The position numbers were made by a program, and so were the translations under genes. The notes beneath the pieces are model-generated. The model did not search any database and had not been told where the DNA came from. It saw nothing but the letters and a program-made list of their open reading frames with translations. From contig JAYKYS010000008.1 in NCBI GenBank assembly GCA_036924285.1, positions 15,175,001 to 15,239,000 on the forward strand: DNA of 64,000 nt, in the 5' to 3' direction. Below are positions 46,991 to 59,882 of this stretch, piece after piece (the first letter of the stretch is position 1; the number at the start of each line of letters is the position of its first letter). The DNA is from Asterella californica (taxonomy: Eukaryota > Streptophyta > Marchantiopsida > Marchantiales > Aytoniaceae).

Positions 46991-47809
46991 AAAAGATGTA
47001 TATGTGGATTATTATGAAGATAGTCGTGCTTATAGGTTCTTTGATGTAGTCATTCGGCAGTTGGTGAAAAATAGAGATGTAATTTTTCAAGAGAGTTCAA
47101 CTTCCTTTCCAACTTACAATACAACAACATATGTTCTTCATGAACCACTCATTGCTGAGCCTATGATACACATTGTTACACAACTTGTAAACTCTCTGCC
47201 ATCTCACTCATCCCCCATGTCTAATTATCAGACACTGTATCTACTCCTTGGTATGAAAGTATCGCGTGTATCCAATCTCACTTAAATAGTCCAAATAGTT
47301 CTCCACTCCAATCAAATCTTACTCCAGAGTCTTCTCCGACCGGAAGCTCAAATGACGTGCATCAAAATCTGTGGAACTTTCATCTGAGGACTATTTATCT
47401 CGTACGCGATCTGGAAGACACATATGATCTCCAAGTCATCTTCAAGATTATGCATGAATTACAAGTACACCGTACTTATCGGATAAAATCAATGAATTGA
47501 TTGTTGTCAATCAGAAGACTCCGTGATCGAATCTGCATGGATGATCACTATTTCTGCTGATCCTACTGAGCCACAATTTTATGAGGAAGCCATCTGCTCT
47601 TCAGAGTCTAATCAATGACAAACTGTTATTACAGCAGACTTATAGTCTCATAAAGACAATGATACATGAGAGGTAGTAGATTTACCGCTTGGATAGAAGG
47701 TTATTAGCAATCGATGGTTTTCAAGCTTAAGCACAGTTCAGATGAGACCATCTAACAATTCAAAGGAGGCTCGTAGCCAAAGACTATACACAATGATACG
47801 GAGTTGACT

Positions 47810-48460
47810 ACAATAAGACCTTCTCTCCAGTAGTAAAGCTCACTATTTTACGCACACTGCTGGCTATTTCTGTTCATTGCAAGTTGTTACTACTTCACCT
47901 TGATGTTGATACATCATATCTTTACGATACATTGACTGAACAGGTTTCATGTCCTTACCTTCAGAATATGAGTATTGAGATGAAGTTTAGACAACCATTG
48001 TGCTTTTTCCTCAAGGGCTTGTATGGTCTTCATCAATCAGGCAGATGTTGGTGGCAATGCTTGGACGCTTTCTTAATAAAGCTCAGTTTTGTGAGATCAA
48101 AAGCTGACACATGCTTGTATACACGTCCCACCGGATCTGATTTGATTATGCTAGTCATTTACGTCGATGACCTCGTTCTGACCATTTTGTCCCGGCAGCA
48201 ACTCAATTTATTGATATTTCAGTTAAAGCAAGACTTCAGGATGAAGGGACCAACACCATTGGAATGGTGCATGGACATGAAGATAGACATTGATTACGAT
48301 GCTGGTTACATTACACTTAATCAGCACAGATACTTGAGAGCATTTTGACACGATCAGATTTTCAGGAGTGCACTATTATTACTACGCCAAGTGAGCTCAA
48401 TCTCAAGGTGGATAACTGGGATTCCTCTATAACACAACATGACATCAACACATTGAAGAA
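47810..48460 (+). pseudogene. Copia reverse transcriptase
   Basis: FSPVVKLTILRTLLAISVHC leads into the frame 47884-48348: LLLHLDVDTSYLYDTL (motif A), FFLKGLYGLHQSGRCWWQCL, DTCLYTR and VIYVDDLVLT, so the YVDD catalytic box is intact. In motif A, DVxxAFL has become DVDTSYL. The frame closes at 48348 in RYLRAF. Confidence 0.85.
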
Positions 48461-48471
48461 CATGCCTATCA

Positions 48472-48994
48472 GTGACTCGTGAGAATGCTCATGTATGGAT
48501 GTTGCTAACTCTATCAGATTTAGCACTTACAGTGAGATTTGTTAGTCAATTCGGTTTCGTCTCCACTTTGGATCATCTGGCTATGATCAAACATATTTTT
48601 AGATACCTCTCTAGAACACGTGAGTACAAGCTATTTATCAAACAAACCACTAAGTCAAGTCTTCACGGATTCATAGATTCAGACTGGGCTACTAGCTGTT
48701 TCTGTCTCCACAACAGAAGCGGAGTACCAAGCAGTCTCAACTGCCACAAGAGAGGCTATCTGGTTACGTCAACTCTTGACAGATCTTCATGTCTCAGATT
48801 TCTTAGCAAGATCTACAACTATTTGTGGAGATAACAAAGGAACACTAGACATGATTAAAAATCATGTTAATCATTCTAGAAGTAAATGTATCGACGTTCA
48901 ACACCACTTTGTCTGTGAACGATATGATTTAGGTCATATTTCAGTCAAGCAGATACCTTCATCATATAACGCAACTGATATATTGACGAAATGA
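48472..48994 (+). pseudogene. Copia RNase H
   Basis: Frames carry HLAMIKHIFRYLSRTREYKL, HGFIDSDWATS, DNKGTLDMIKNHVNHSRSK and DVQHHFVCERYDLGHISVKQ, ending NATDILTK, the usual Copia C terminus. A frameshift lies near 48700 to 48830. Confidence 0.85.
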
Positions 48995-49050
48995 CTTCTC
49001 CATATAAAATCCGATTTATTGCCTGAAGAAATTAGACCTTCAGTAGAACC

Positions 49051-49067
49051 GAGAAGTAGGAAGAGAT
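49051..49067 (+). other. Polypurine tract of the plus-strand Copia
   Basis: gagaagtaggaagaga lies immediately before the 3' LTR, where plus-strand DNA synthesis would be primed. Confidence 0.7.
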
Positions 49068-49294
49068 GTTAGTTTCAGACTTTTCCGTTCTCAGTTAATA
49101 CTTCTCGATTCTATAATTTACGTTACAACTAGCATGTCGCAACACTTCTTGCATACACGGTATACTGAGTTCAACGTGCTTCTTTATGTACTGACCCTTA
49201 ACATGCGAAAGATTCATTCACAACCTAAGATGTCAGAACTCCGCTGTACTTGATACTATCTAATGTGTGTTAAAAGCGAGTACACTTATCGACA
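49068..49294 (+). repeat. 3' LTR of the plus-strand Copia
   Basis: About 227 bp from TGTTAGTTTCA to TTATCGACA; 14 bp shorter than the 5' LTR owing to small deletions. Confidence 0.85.
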
Positions 49295-49536
49295 CTAACA
49301 GCTAATATTTTCATACCTTAGACCAAAACATGTCTGGAGTCGAGAGTTCTCCAGGTGACTACTTCGTTATGTAACCTTGAGAAAATGTTCAGTTAATAGT
49401 GAGATCGAAACTGAAAAAAGAAGACTAAATCTTGCATCGGTGGCGGATGATCTCTAATCTGAGTATTACTGGATCTCACACTTGCAATAGGAGGCAAATC
49501 CTATAGCTAGGGTTTCCTATCAGATCAAAGTTGCCT

Positions 49537-49591
49537 GTAAGTGAGAATCTTAGTTAAGATTATCACTTACAGCAAGATTCTCACTTACACT
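49537..49591. repeat. Three-arm inverted repeat
   Basis: gtaagtgagaatctt (49537-49551) can pair with either aagattatcacttac or aagattctcacttac downstream; the last pairing is perfect over 15 bp. The two downstream arms are tandem near-copies. Confidence 0.8.
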
Positions 49592-51831
49592 TCTGGACCT
49601 GGTTTTGTAATACAAATTATTGACATTGTGGTAACTTAGTTAACGTGATTGTCCCGGAGCAGCAAGACCAGAGCGATTAACATCTTTTAAACATAGACGT
49701 GGATATAAAACGGGTACGTGCGAACTATTCCATCTTATCCTCGCTCTAGCGGGTAGAGACTCCACTGGCAGCCTTTCAGTTTATACTACCCAATCTATCT
49801 TCACCTCGTTCTATGCTCCGGGGGTTCAATGGGCAGCTCATTTTAACTGAGAAAGAGTTGACTTCCCTAAACTAATGAGAAAGAGTGAAACAAAAGATAG
49901 TTCTCGTCGCGAAAAAGATTGATAGTAGCACATTTAGAGGTCTCCTTCTCCTGCGTATTTTTATATATGGTAGAGTGACAGAAGTTACCGGTCACATATG
50001 TAATTGTTATGTGAATGCATGTTGTTTTCCGAGAGGTTTGCATTCACTAAACTCGTCAATATGCATTTGCAGAAGTGACCTTCGGTTTCACAGGAATAGG
50101 AAGACGACCAAGTGGATGGAATTTTAAATTTATTTTAAATTCACTAACATATAAATTTATTCGGAAAAGATATCTTTAAAATCTCTTCAACATCCTTTTT
50201 TTTTTAAAGTTTGCGCAGTCCTTGAGGAAAGACTTAGTGAATATTGTGTTGTTAACAGTTTCTGCAGTTCGTTTATGCTACCACATCCAAAATATTATCG
50301 TATATAGCCGCTGTTAATCTGTAATTTCATTATTCGTCAGTTGATAGAAAATAGTTTTGCTTATAAAATTTAATTAAAATTTTATAACCAGTCGGTGCTT
50401 TGAGTTATAACTAAATAAGATAATAAGAATAGGTAAAATTCCTGAGAAAAATGTGTAATTTCTTCCACCAAGAAAAAGAGAACACCTTATTCCCAAAGAG
50501 TCATGACGTTGTAATCTTACAGTCCGGAACGCATTGCTGTGTGGTCAAGTGTCAAGTCACCCGGTAGTAGAGGTTCCACGTGCGTCGCCGTAAGGAATTT
50601 AGTGGTGTTGACCGGATAGAGAACAGGTAACTCTTGAAGTTACCAGGTCGCGTCCACAGGAATACTCGTGATGGTACCCCGCCGTCCAAAGAATACACGT
50701 GATGCGGGATGCCCGGGAGCTGTCTTTCTCTGCTGAAACTTTTGAATTTCTAACTGGAGTACTCTGCGCTTTTTGCAAACCCTGATAATCACTGGCATTT
50801 GCAGGTTACGGTTACAAACCCTATTCTCGTCTCCGGATTTACGGGATCAGCTTCGACACGCCTGCTCAAACCTTGGCCGTAAAGGTTTCCGTAATTTTCG
50901 TAAATTTTTTACAGGTTTCTCTCGTTAATTTTGCAGTCTATGGTCGTAAAACCGATCTCCTGTATGGACTGAAAACTTCTCAAACGGAAGTCTAGAGATG
51001 TTCTGCCGTCCCTGAGATGTCTTCTCATCTGAACCTTGTCATTTGTTACGGGAAATATACCATAGATGCCTATCAAGCAACTGATTCGAACTCCAATCTT
51101 TGCCGAATATATTATCCAGATTCTGTAATCAGTCAGAATCGAAATGATGCATAACCTTTTTATAAAGTTGCACGCAGCAACTTGTTAATTATTCTACTGT
51201 GTTTACTTCACTTCTTACATTCCAGCCACCAAAATTCTAAAGGCCAACTCACATTTTCTCGTGATCAGCGATCTCATGGGCCATGGCTATATGGCAATTT
51301 AAGAGATTCGACGGAATCTTTGGCGGATTTCCATCCGGCTAGACAGCTGTCGCTATTTCGAGTGTTCTCCAGAGTTATAGTTTTCTCAGTTCCCTGACAG
51401 CAAACACGCAAAATGAAGTCTTCGTGTCACCGGAAACTTGTAGTTGTACTCGGGCTTTAATACACCCTACATTTCTTTGTCGGAGCGAGAGGTCCCCAAT
51501 ACACCCTACTTTGGGTTAATGGATGATTAAAACTGGTTGGTGGAAAAGAGCTCTGTTTCTTGTCATGCACGGGCTGGGACAGCTCGGATAAGTAGTGCAC
51601 TGAAAAAGTCTTTATCTTATTTACTATTCTTGCACTTGTAAAAGGGCAACACGGAAAAGGCTATGATGTTCCATGAGAAAGAAAAGGGGAATAGGCTGCA
51701 CCAGACTTTGCCTTTTCTTCAACTAGAGACTTTCTTAAGATACGTAGACCAAAGTTAGTCAAAATGCTCAACTTTGGGGATCAACTCACTTTAGAAATAA
51801 CTACTTCTAACTGTTTCAATAAAACAGCTTT
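49592..51831. other. Intergenic DNA, no gene seen
   Basis: AT-rich, with short open frames without domains. Confidence 0.55.
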
Positions 51832-52184
51832 CAGTAACACACTATTTTCTTGCAAGAGCCAAGTCAGCCACTTGCCATTGGTTAAGTTAAACAAACACCA
51901 GCAAGCAGTCATGTTTGACTCTGGTCTTGACAAGAGCCACAGTCAGCCATTTACCATTGGTTACGTTAAACAAACACCAGCAAGCAGTCATGTTTGACTC
52001 TGGTCTTGACAAGAGCCACAGTCAGTCATTTACCATTGGTTACGTTAAACAAACACCAGCAAGCAGTCATGTTGGACTCTGGTCAGTAACACACTATTTT
52101 CTTGCAAGAGCCACAGTCAGCCACTTGCCATTGGTTAAGTTAAACAAACACCAGCAAGCAGTCATGTTTGACTCTGGTCTTGAC
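51832..52184. repeat. 79-bp minisatellite, four copies in A-B-B-A order
   Basis: Units start at 51853, 51931, 52010 and 52105. Units 1 and 4 share 'cttgccattggttaagtt' and are both preceded by the 19-20 base leader 'cagtaacacactattttctt'; units 2 and 3 share 'tttaccattggttacgtt' and lack the leader. The unit is not a multiple of three, so the open frames across it are incidental. Confidence 0.93.
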
Positions 52185-52566
52185 ATCCTGCAGTTACGTG
52201 CTCGCTCAGAGGCATGTTCATAGCGTGTTCAGCTTATTGGTTATTCTCAAACGGCTTCTTATCTAATAAAGACATAAAGAAAAAAGTTAAAAAGTAGACC
52301 CAAAAATATGCACCCGACGCCCGAGAGATATAACGTGAGGAGAAGAGTAAATGATAAGCCTGCTCGACCACCTTTGGGGGAATATTATTTTGTTATCAGA
52401 AAAATATAATTATTATAAAAAATTTAAAATAAATTCAATTAAATATATAATAAATATTAATCATATCGAGAGCAAAATAACCTATAAATGAAACGCAAGG
52501 AAACGCGCTTCCAAGAGTATAAACCCACTGCTTATTGACTACAAATCAAACTGAATACGTTAATTT

Positions 52567-52602
52567 ATTACCTAACCCTTCCTCATGGAAGGGTTAGGTA
52601 AT
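52567..52602. repeat. Perfect 16-bp foldback, 4-nt loop
   Basis: Arm 52567-52582 pairs with 52587-52602 without mismatch. Same design as the 22534 hairpin on a smaller scale. Confidence 0.93.
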
Positions 52603-52924
52603 GTAATTTAGCTTGCTGCCGAGACGAATAAAATACGAGGCATGTACAAGGCACACGTGTACGAGTTAGAATAAAGTACGAGAGATGTACAAGGCACGTA
52701 CGAAGACGCAATGCGTAGAAGTAAAGAGATGTTAAAGAGTGAGAGTCAAAAGTCTCTATCAAGTTATTAATGTGAATTATATTTACTTCAGTTTTTATAT
52801 TAAATAATAAATGCTAAATATTATTACTTGTCTTTTGGGGGTTTTCGTGTACCATAGGATTGTCCATGTGAGTCCATCACAACGGGACTCGAACCACAAG
52901 CTTCATTAACAGTTTGTGGCGCAT

Positions 52925-53025
52925 GCATCTCCAAGCGTACCCACAAAAGATTGAACGCATGATCTTTTTCTTAGAGGACTGTAAGCTAAACCATTTGGGA
53001 CACCGATCTTCGGTATAGAAGGTGA
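52925..53025 (-). repeat. tRNA-derived SINE, copy 2
   Basis: Aligns with 27552-27651 on the same strand: shared 'gcatctcca', 'cttagagg' and 'accgatcttcggtat' blocks in order with equal spacing. The Pol III boxes are more decayed (B box near 52950 reads GTTCAATC on the minus strand). Confidence 0.6.
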
Positions 53026-56000
53026 TAAGCACGTTATTCCATAGTATGTTTGTTGCTTATATATTTCTCTCCTGTAAAATTTGGACACAAAGTATATCCA
53101 GATTTCCATACAAAGTTGCCGTACGTCAAGACTTAGGACTTGTTTTCCCCCTCTATATAGAGTGTTCGATCTTTTTAGAAATGTGATTTCGTCATATTAC
53201 TATATTTATTGGCTTCTCAACTGGTAATATGTTTGTTTTAAAGTGTTTTTTCTCGTTTTAAACCGTGAAAAGCTTTGTACAATCCATAATGTACTACCAT
53301 GTTCCTCCAACATATAAATCACAAAATAGGGAATGGGAACCACTTTTCGTTTTGGTCCAAAATCCCCGTCTAACAAGATGTTGGTGCAATCTAGAATCAC
53401 TTCCTGATAAAAGATGTAAATTAATATAAGCCGTGTGTTATAGAATAGAACTAAATATTTCAAATATAGCCATAATATATGCGTTAAAAACTTATTTGTG
53501 AGAGAATTTTCGAACAAGTTCGACACTATAGATGTATAAAGTTGTTTGACAACATGATTTAAAAAGTCATCGTCACTCGAGATACAGATGAAAATAATTT
53601 GTCAAAAACAAAACAAAATTCTTTAAGCAGCACTAGAATTTTCTTTAACACTTCCATATCAGTAATCCAATGCTAGTACAATGAGGGTCATTCCATACAA
53701 GTTTGAATTGAAATCTAAGCTCCAGAAGTGCTCGAAGTATCTAGCTCATCAAGTATTTTCACTAACAGTCACGAAGAACTCCACACAACGATGTTCAGTA
53801 CTATCAATAATTGCAATAAAAACTGATGCAAGTACGGTCGATGAGTGACAATCATGCCATCTTCACATATCTCTTTATGTCTACCTCATGCACTTGAAAC
53901 AAGGTTCACCTTTAGAGCGAAACTAGAATGCTCTCCAAATCAACAAGTTCTTGCCACGTTCAAGCTCCATGTGGACATATAGAGATGAATTCTCCTTCCC
54001 CTCTACATGATTGCATTGAAATTCAAGTCAAAACACAATAGATGCGTATGCAAATGAGTTCAGTTTATCAAATAAGACTTACTAGTCTAAAATCAGTAAC
54101 AATATCTCAGACAAAATTTTTCTTTTAAATACTAACCTAAATCACAAGTAGATCAATATTACATATGGTGAAGCCAAAAGTTGAATCAAGAATAAAACTA
54201 TCATTTTCTTATAATACTTTCAATAAGATGATGAATCATACATCTGATCTCTCTAGGACTACAAGTGTAAAGTCTTGATTTTTCATCTTGTTAAGTTAAT
54301 TGGTTAATTGTAGGATGAAATTCTTTATCCTACAATTATAACTTAAACATTCCTTTTCTAGAAGAGGAATGCATAGACAAAGAAGGAAGATAGAGAATCA
54401 TTAATGTCAGTTTGAAGTACTAACCTCGAGGAAGTTATTGGAAGTTACGAAGGATAGATTATATATTTCTAGTAAGTATATTTCTTCATAGTTGGATTTG
54501 TGAGAGAAGAGCTCTCCAGTGATAGATAGCATAGGACGAGTGGAGTATGAGCTCGGAGAGAGTTATTGAGGTCGGAAGCATGTATCCTTTCAGTAGAAGA
54601 TTGACAAGTAAGTACTCCGATGGAGGAGGAACCTTTGGTGACCAACTAATCTTAACTTCGTCATATGAAAACTGATCATAGAGATATATAAGAGGGCCAA
54701 GTTAAGGCTTTTGTCACTGTGCGTTCCAAGTGTTTAACTATCTAAGGAGACAATGAGCGATAAAGTTAGCAGTTAATAAAGAAGTGGTTCTTCTTCCTAC
54801 TTCGTAGATGCATGAGATGTAGACTATTAAGTCACAGTGACTCCATGTCCTTGATGTAACCTTGAGGAGGTCGAATGAAGAGATAAGGAATTTTGTTCTT
54901 TTTTGTCTTGGTGGTCGACGGTGTAATCAAAGTTGGTTCAAGATCAAATCTGTCGAGTGTATCTTTCTGAAGAACTCATGCGAGACCAGAAAATTATACC
55001 AAAGCGAATTGGAGCTATGTGTTGGGTTTGGATGAGGTTGGCAAGGAAGGAGACACGGTGTTCAAGAGTTCTTTGTTGCATATACCAATAGAGCCTATAT
55101 GTCAGTTTCTTTGGTTGTTCAATGTGTCACATCATGTGTAACGACTCTGCTAGTTAACTGTGTGTGCGGTAGCTAGTCTTGTTAAAACCGTTAGTGTTGT
55201 TAGGAGAGGTTCTTGGTTCGGGCCCCTTTGTGAAGTATAGTGCGAGGTAAGAACTTGTAGCTCTCACTTCTTTCAAGAGTCTTCAAGCTCTTGACTATGG
55301 TAGATGAGTCGAGTGAGAGTACCCTTGATTGTCTAATGCGTACAGTGGATTTGGCTTGACTAGACTGATATTTGTGTTGCCGGTTGGCATTTCATTATGG
55401 ATGAATAGAAGATTACTCAAAAAATGTGAGTCGTGAGATCTGATTTGACTGATTTCACATCATAGAGTTCTGCCGGTGGTATCTCTGGAGTTTGCAGATC
55501 GATGATACCTTTGGTTTGCGTGTGTGCTTGTGCCAAGTTCAGTTTCAGAGTTCAGATCGCTCGCTGATCAGATGGTTGGTTCCCGTACGACTTCTTTGGA
55601 GTATTTGATGGAGAGGTGATGCAAAAGCACTGTCAAAACTGGCATAGGCTTCGAAGCATAGTGAGCTAAAGAGACTTTGAAGACGTGAAAGCGGATTGTG
55701 AGAGTGTGCGTTTATCTGTTTGTGATTTGCAAAATGGAGCAGAGCTAGTAAGCTAGGTTACTGACGTGTGACTTAGAGCAAATTTCTAGTTATGTAAGGA
55801 GTCCCAAATCATGTCACTCATCTCGACATATTCTTAGTGAAATCGCTTAACTACTCGTAGCTTATAGTTCATCTACCACTAAACCACTTACTCTTGGTGT
55901 TACATAGAGAAACCTGTAGGTATTTACACACTTCTTAAAGGCTTTGTGACACATGTTGGACATTCAGAGAATAGTGTGTGGTGATTATCATCCTATTAGG

Positions 56001-57377
56001 AAGAGATAGCATTGCTATAGCATATTATGCGTGCTAGATGGATGTGCAGTACATGTGAGAAGATGTTTGGTGGTGTGAGTACTAGATGCATTGTGATGGA
56101 TACCGATGGAGGCCACTAGCTAGTAAGACACATAGTTAGTGACTCTATACACTATTCAAATTTATCATGTTGTATATTATGCATATGGCTACCGAATGAA
56201 GATAGAGTCAATCCGAGAAGACTGGATTTTTCATTCGTGCATGTTTTATATGGAGGGTTCTCATTTGAACTTCTTGTGCTTAGACCCCATCCATGCTTTA
56301 CTACCTATTTGTACACCATGTTTGCTTGTGTTGACATTGATGTTCTAGAGTGGTTTCACTGTAGTGTGTTGTCGATAGGGAGGTTGAAGTTATGAACCAA
56401 CAGACCATACGAGTTGGTGTGGTGATGGCAAGTACAAGTCATCCGTATCCATCTTAGTAAGAGATAGGTTAACTCAGTATGAGCAAATAATGAATAGTTG
56501 TGGTCACATGTTATATCGGCTTGGTAATTTATTCACCATTGCACAAGGTTTTTTCATCAAGGAAGTTCTCGAGAAGTCTCAAGGAAGGTTCTTTTGTAGT
56601 ATTCTAACGACTTATGTTACACACAAAAAGTTTATTTATTAATAAGATGTTTAGTTATAACTAAGTGTGGAGAATGTTTATTTGCTACATAAATACTTTA
56701 AGGAGCTATCAAGGTAATCATGACTAGCTAAAGTTTGTTATGGTTAAACTTAGTTGTACTTTTAGACAATATTCAAATATTTCTTAAATATACGCATTAC
56801 TATCTTGTCATCTTGTTTAAAAAGTAGAAAAGAGGTGGAAAACATCATTTCTCTCCTTTTTGACTTGATATTAATGGTGAGACTTAAGTTATTGACTTTG
56901 TAAGCATTAAAAGCAAGAAGAGATTTCACATGTCACCTTTTTAATGAGTCCTAGTGTAGAATTTCAGATTCTTTAAGAATAGTTTAGAGTCCTTCTAGAA
57001 GTTGTTGACTTTGAGGAATAAGCCCATGTGAAAAAATAAAAAGCTCATGTGATTAGTGCTTTTATCTTAGATAATATCTTAGTAAAACTCGGTAAAAATA
57101 GTGAGTTATCAGAGAGAACCAAAGTAAAAACCTACAATGTATAGATAGAGGAGTAGAGAAAAGCTTCGTGACTGAATGAGAAGGATTAGTTGTGATTTTT
57201 AGATTGAAGAATTTTAGGCATTACTTGCTAAGAGAGAAATTTTCCGTAGTCAAATTTTACGTTTCACAAGGCTTTAAAGTATATCTTTAACACATCTAAT
57301 GTCGAAGGTCGTATTGCTCGTTAGAAGATCCTTCTAATAGAATAAGATTATGTGATAAAAAATAGATCAAGAAAAAA
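53026..57377. other. AT-rich intergenic DNA, no gene seen
   Basis: Open frames at 53206-53526 (minus) and 56139-56348 (plus) have no recognised domain. A small foldback lies at 54306-54337. TATA-like 'tatataag' near 54693 and 'aataaa' near 54776 may belong to a decayed LTR, not proven. Confidence 0.45.
54306..54337. repeat. 11-bp foldback, 10-nt loop
   Basis: aattgtaggat pairs with atcctacaatt; an imperfect extension (taagtta / taactta) lies outside it. Confidence 0.8.
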
Positions 57378-58200
57378 CATGCAAATATTGATCTCTTATC
57401 GAGAGCTTATGATGATGAAGGAGAAAATTATTTGATGATTCATTTCCAGACGAGCAAGTGATGACCATTACAAGCACTGAGGAGGTACAAGACAAGTACA
57501 AAGAAATCTGAAGTTTTCTTACAGATGGTTCTTTCTTAGAAGATATACATACCCGAGAATGTAACACGTCGATCAAAAGATGCAAACCTTACAACATAGT
57601 GGAGTGAATTCTATTTCATCAAGGAGCATATGGTTTACTAACGAGAACAGTTGGTCAAAAGGAGGTTGAAGCCAATGCACGAGTTTCATCACGCACTATT
57701 AGCGGAGGTCACTTTGCTGATAAGATAACAACCTTCAAGATTTTGGATGCAGGTTATCATTGGAGATGTATTTTCAAGAAATGTTTAGACTATTACAAAA
57801 CTCATGATGTTTGTCAAACATTGTGTCAAACATTTGCTCTAAAGTCTACTCAAACACCTCCGTTAAGATCAATTCACATGTTATGATCATTCAAAAATTG
57901 GAGTATTGACTTTGTAGCTCTTAATAAGACACCTTGAGACAATACAAATGTTGTAGTTGTCACTAACTATTGTACCAAGTGAGTAGAGTCTAGACTTTGA
58001 AGAAGACTAATGAAATAGAAGTGAGTAGCTTCTCTGAGAGAGGATCATCACAAGATTTGGATGTCCGTTAGAATTGGTTTTAGATAGAGGAGGAAAGTTT
58101 GTATGGAGCATGACTACTGCTATGCTGCAACACTTTTCTATCAAGTCACGAGTGACGACGTTATCGAGTCGAATTTTACGTGAAGGTTGTCCAAGAAAAT
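57378..58200 (+). pseudogene. Ty3/Gypsy integrase, N-terminal and core, truncated
   Basis: Plus-strand frames read HANIDLLSRAYDDEGENYLM (end of RNase H), then, after shifts, SGGHFADKITTFKILDAGYHW, IFKKCLDYYKTHDVCQTLCQ (zinc-binding region), NWSIDFVALNKTP (first catalytic Asp), VVVVTNYCTK and ITRFGCPLELVLDRGGKFV (second catalytic Asp). Several stops. The third catalytic residue region is not found; the frame degenerates after about 58160. Confidence 0.75.
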
Positions 58201-59882
58201 GTGAAGTTCCTGACTGTGGAGATGTAGTGTGTCAACGAAGACAAGACAAAGAAAACCAACCACGAGAACAAGCGTCGCAAGGTATACCAACTCCAACTTT
58301 ATATACACTCCCGATTCTTCTTCTTTAAGAATGCAAAATAGAGAAACGAACCTGAGCGGTTTGTAATCTATACCAACTTCTCTAAAACAAACCCTTGAAT
58401 CTCAAACCCAGACCCAAAACTATCGAAGCATAGCTCAAAGCAAGAGAAATATCTCTTTGCTAACAAAATGAGCTGCACCAACATCACACGATTCATATCC
58501 AAGTCCAAACAACGTCCAAGTACAAACCCTTAGCTAAAGCTAGCTACCACAAGCTGTACATAACCAACTAGATCTCTAATGAACTCAAAAAGATGAAACT
58601 CGTAACGAAGGAACTGAAAAAAAACCTATCTAGGAACTTCTTTCTTTTGTCAAACGGTCTTCAGATGTCGATAAGACGGACCATCTTAACCAACGAGTAG
58701 CTTGCACAGATCTGAACCCAATGACACCTTGCACGTTTGCATTGGACCTCCAAATCTCTCGAACAGTCCGTTAACAAGTCGTAGATGCAATCTAGTCTCT
58801 TAAGCTACCCCTTACATCTGTCGCTGTATGTGAGAGTTTTTACATATAATGGACAAGCAGGCCCCTTGCGTCCTTAGTATAGCGCCAAGAACTGCAAATA
58901 CCCAATCAACAATAGTAAGCTAGAGCCTAGCTTGATTTTCTCATCTTCTGAGTCTCGTAACTTTATCACTAAGCGTCCAAATGAAATACACAAAATGCCC
59001 ATGGAAAGCTGACAACGACCTCTATCAGTTGATGTAATGAGAATGAAGATCAGAAGTTGTGTAAAAAGCCCGTAAGCTAAGGCTTAGCTTGATTTTCCTA
59101 CCTCTCGAGTCTTACTAGACGTCCAAACGAAGTAGATAAAGTGTCCATAGGAAGCTGACAATGAGCTCTACCAGTTGATACTATGAAAGCAAATATCCGG
59201 AGTTGTGTATAAAAACTCATTTTTAGTCTTATGAGCGTCTTTGGAGCAATAATGATTGAAATATGATTTGCAAGTAGGAGCCGGTCCACGACACGACAAC
59301 GTCATACAAACCAAATGCTAATGATCTTGCACAGAATATCAATCTTATCACCAATTAGAGATCAACATCATGTCATGAGAGGTGTACAAGAGAGAACAAT
59401 GATCGATAAAACTGAACCATGGTTGGGTGTTGCGGGTTATCAACAACCAAGAGGGTGAGTTATACGGCGCATGTCCTAATGTGAGGATGAAGATAAGTGA
59501 TGTGGAGCTAGATCAACACTTCTTCGTGCGATCTTCTGCTTCTTATCTTGTTATTCTTTGTTAGTCATATATCACTATTGTCCGGATGAAGACCAAGGTT
59601 ATGGATGACAGATCTCACTCTGCTAGGATCTATGGTCCAGAAGATCGACGTTCTGTGTAGTTTTTAACCGTTCGTACCAATCAGAACAAAATAGACAGAC
59701 TTTGAAAGATTCTCTTATTAGTAGGAGTAGGATTTTTAGAACCCACTCTTATAAGACGAGATGACAAGAGTGAAGGATCTAGTACTACTATGATCTTTTT
59801 GAACAGTCTAAGGGATCATGGAGGCTAATGAAGAGGTTGCTCAAGATTCTAAGAGTATATTATACATAGTTGGAAATCTGGT
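58201..59882. other. Unassigned DNA between Gypsy fragments
   Basis: No protein motif on either strand. It may be inserted or inverted retroelement sequence. Confidence 0.4.

Larger units (their letters stand above)
44623..49294 (+). mobile_element. Ty1/Copia LTR retrotransposon, full length, degenerate
   Basis: Two LTRs flank gag, protease, GAG-pre-integrase, integrase, RT and RNase H in Copia order. The flanking 5-mers ataac (44618-44622) and ctaac (49295-49299) match at four of five bases, a probable decayed target-site duplication. The LTRs differ by many substitutions and indels, so insertion was old. Coding sequence has stops and shifts throughout. It is unrelated in LTR sequence and integrase detail to the Copia at the start of the window. 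Confidence 0.92.

Noticed and set aside
51764..52223. Repetitive protein frames over the minisatellite
   Set aside because: The 79-bp unit shifts frame at each copy, so no coding repeat is kept.
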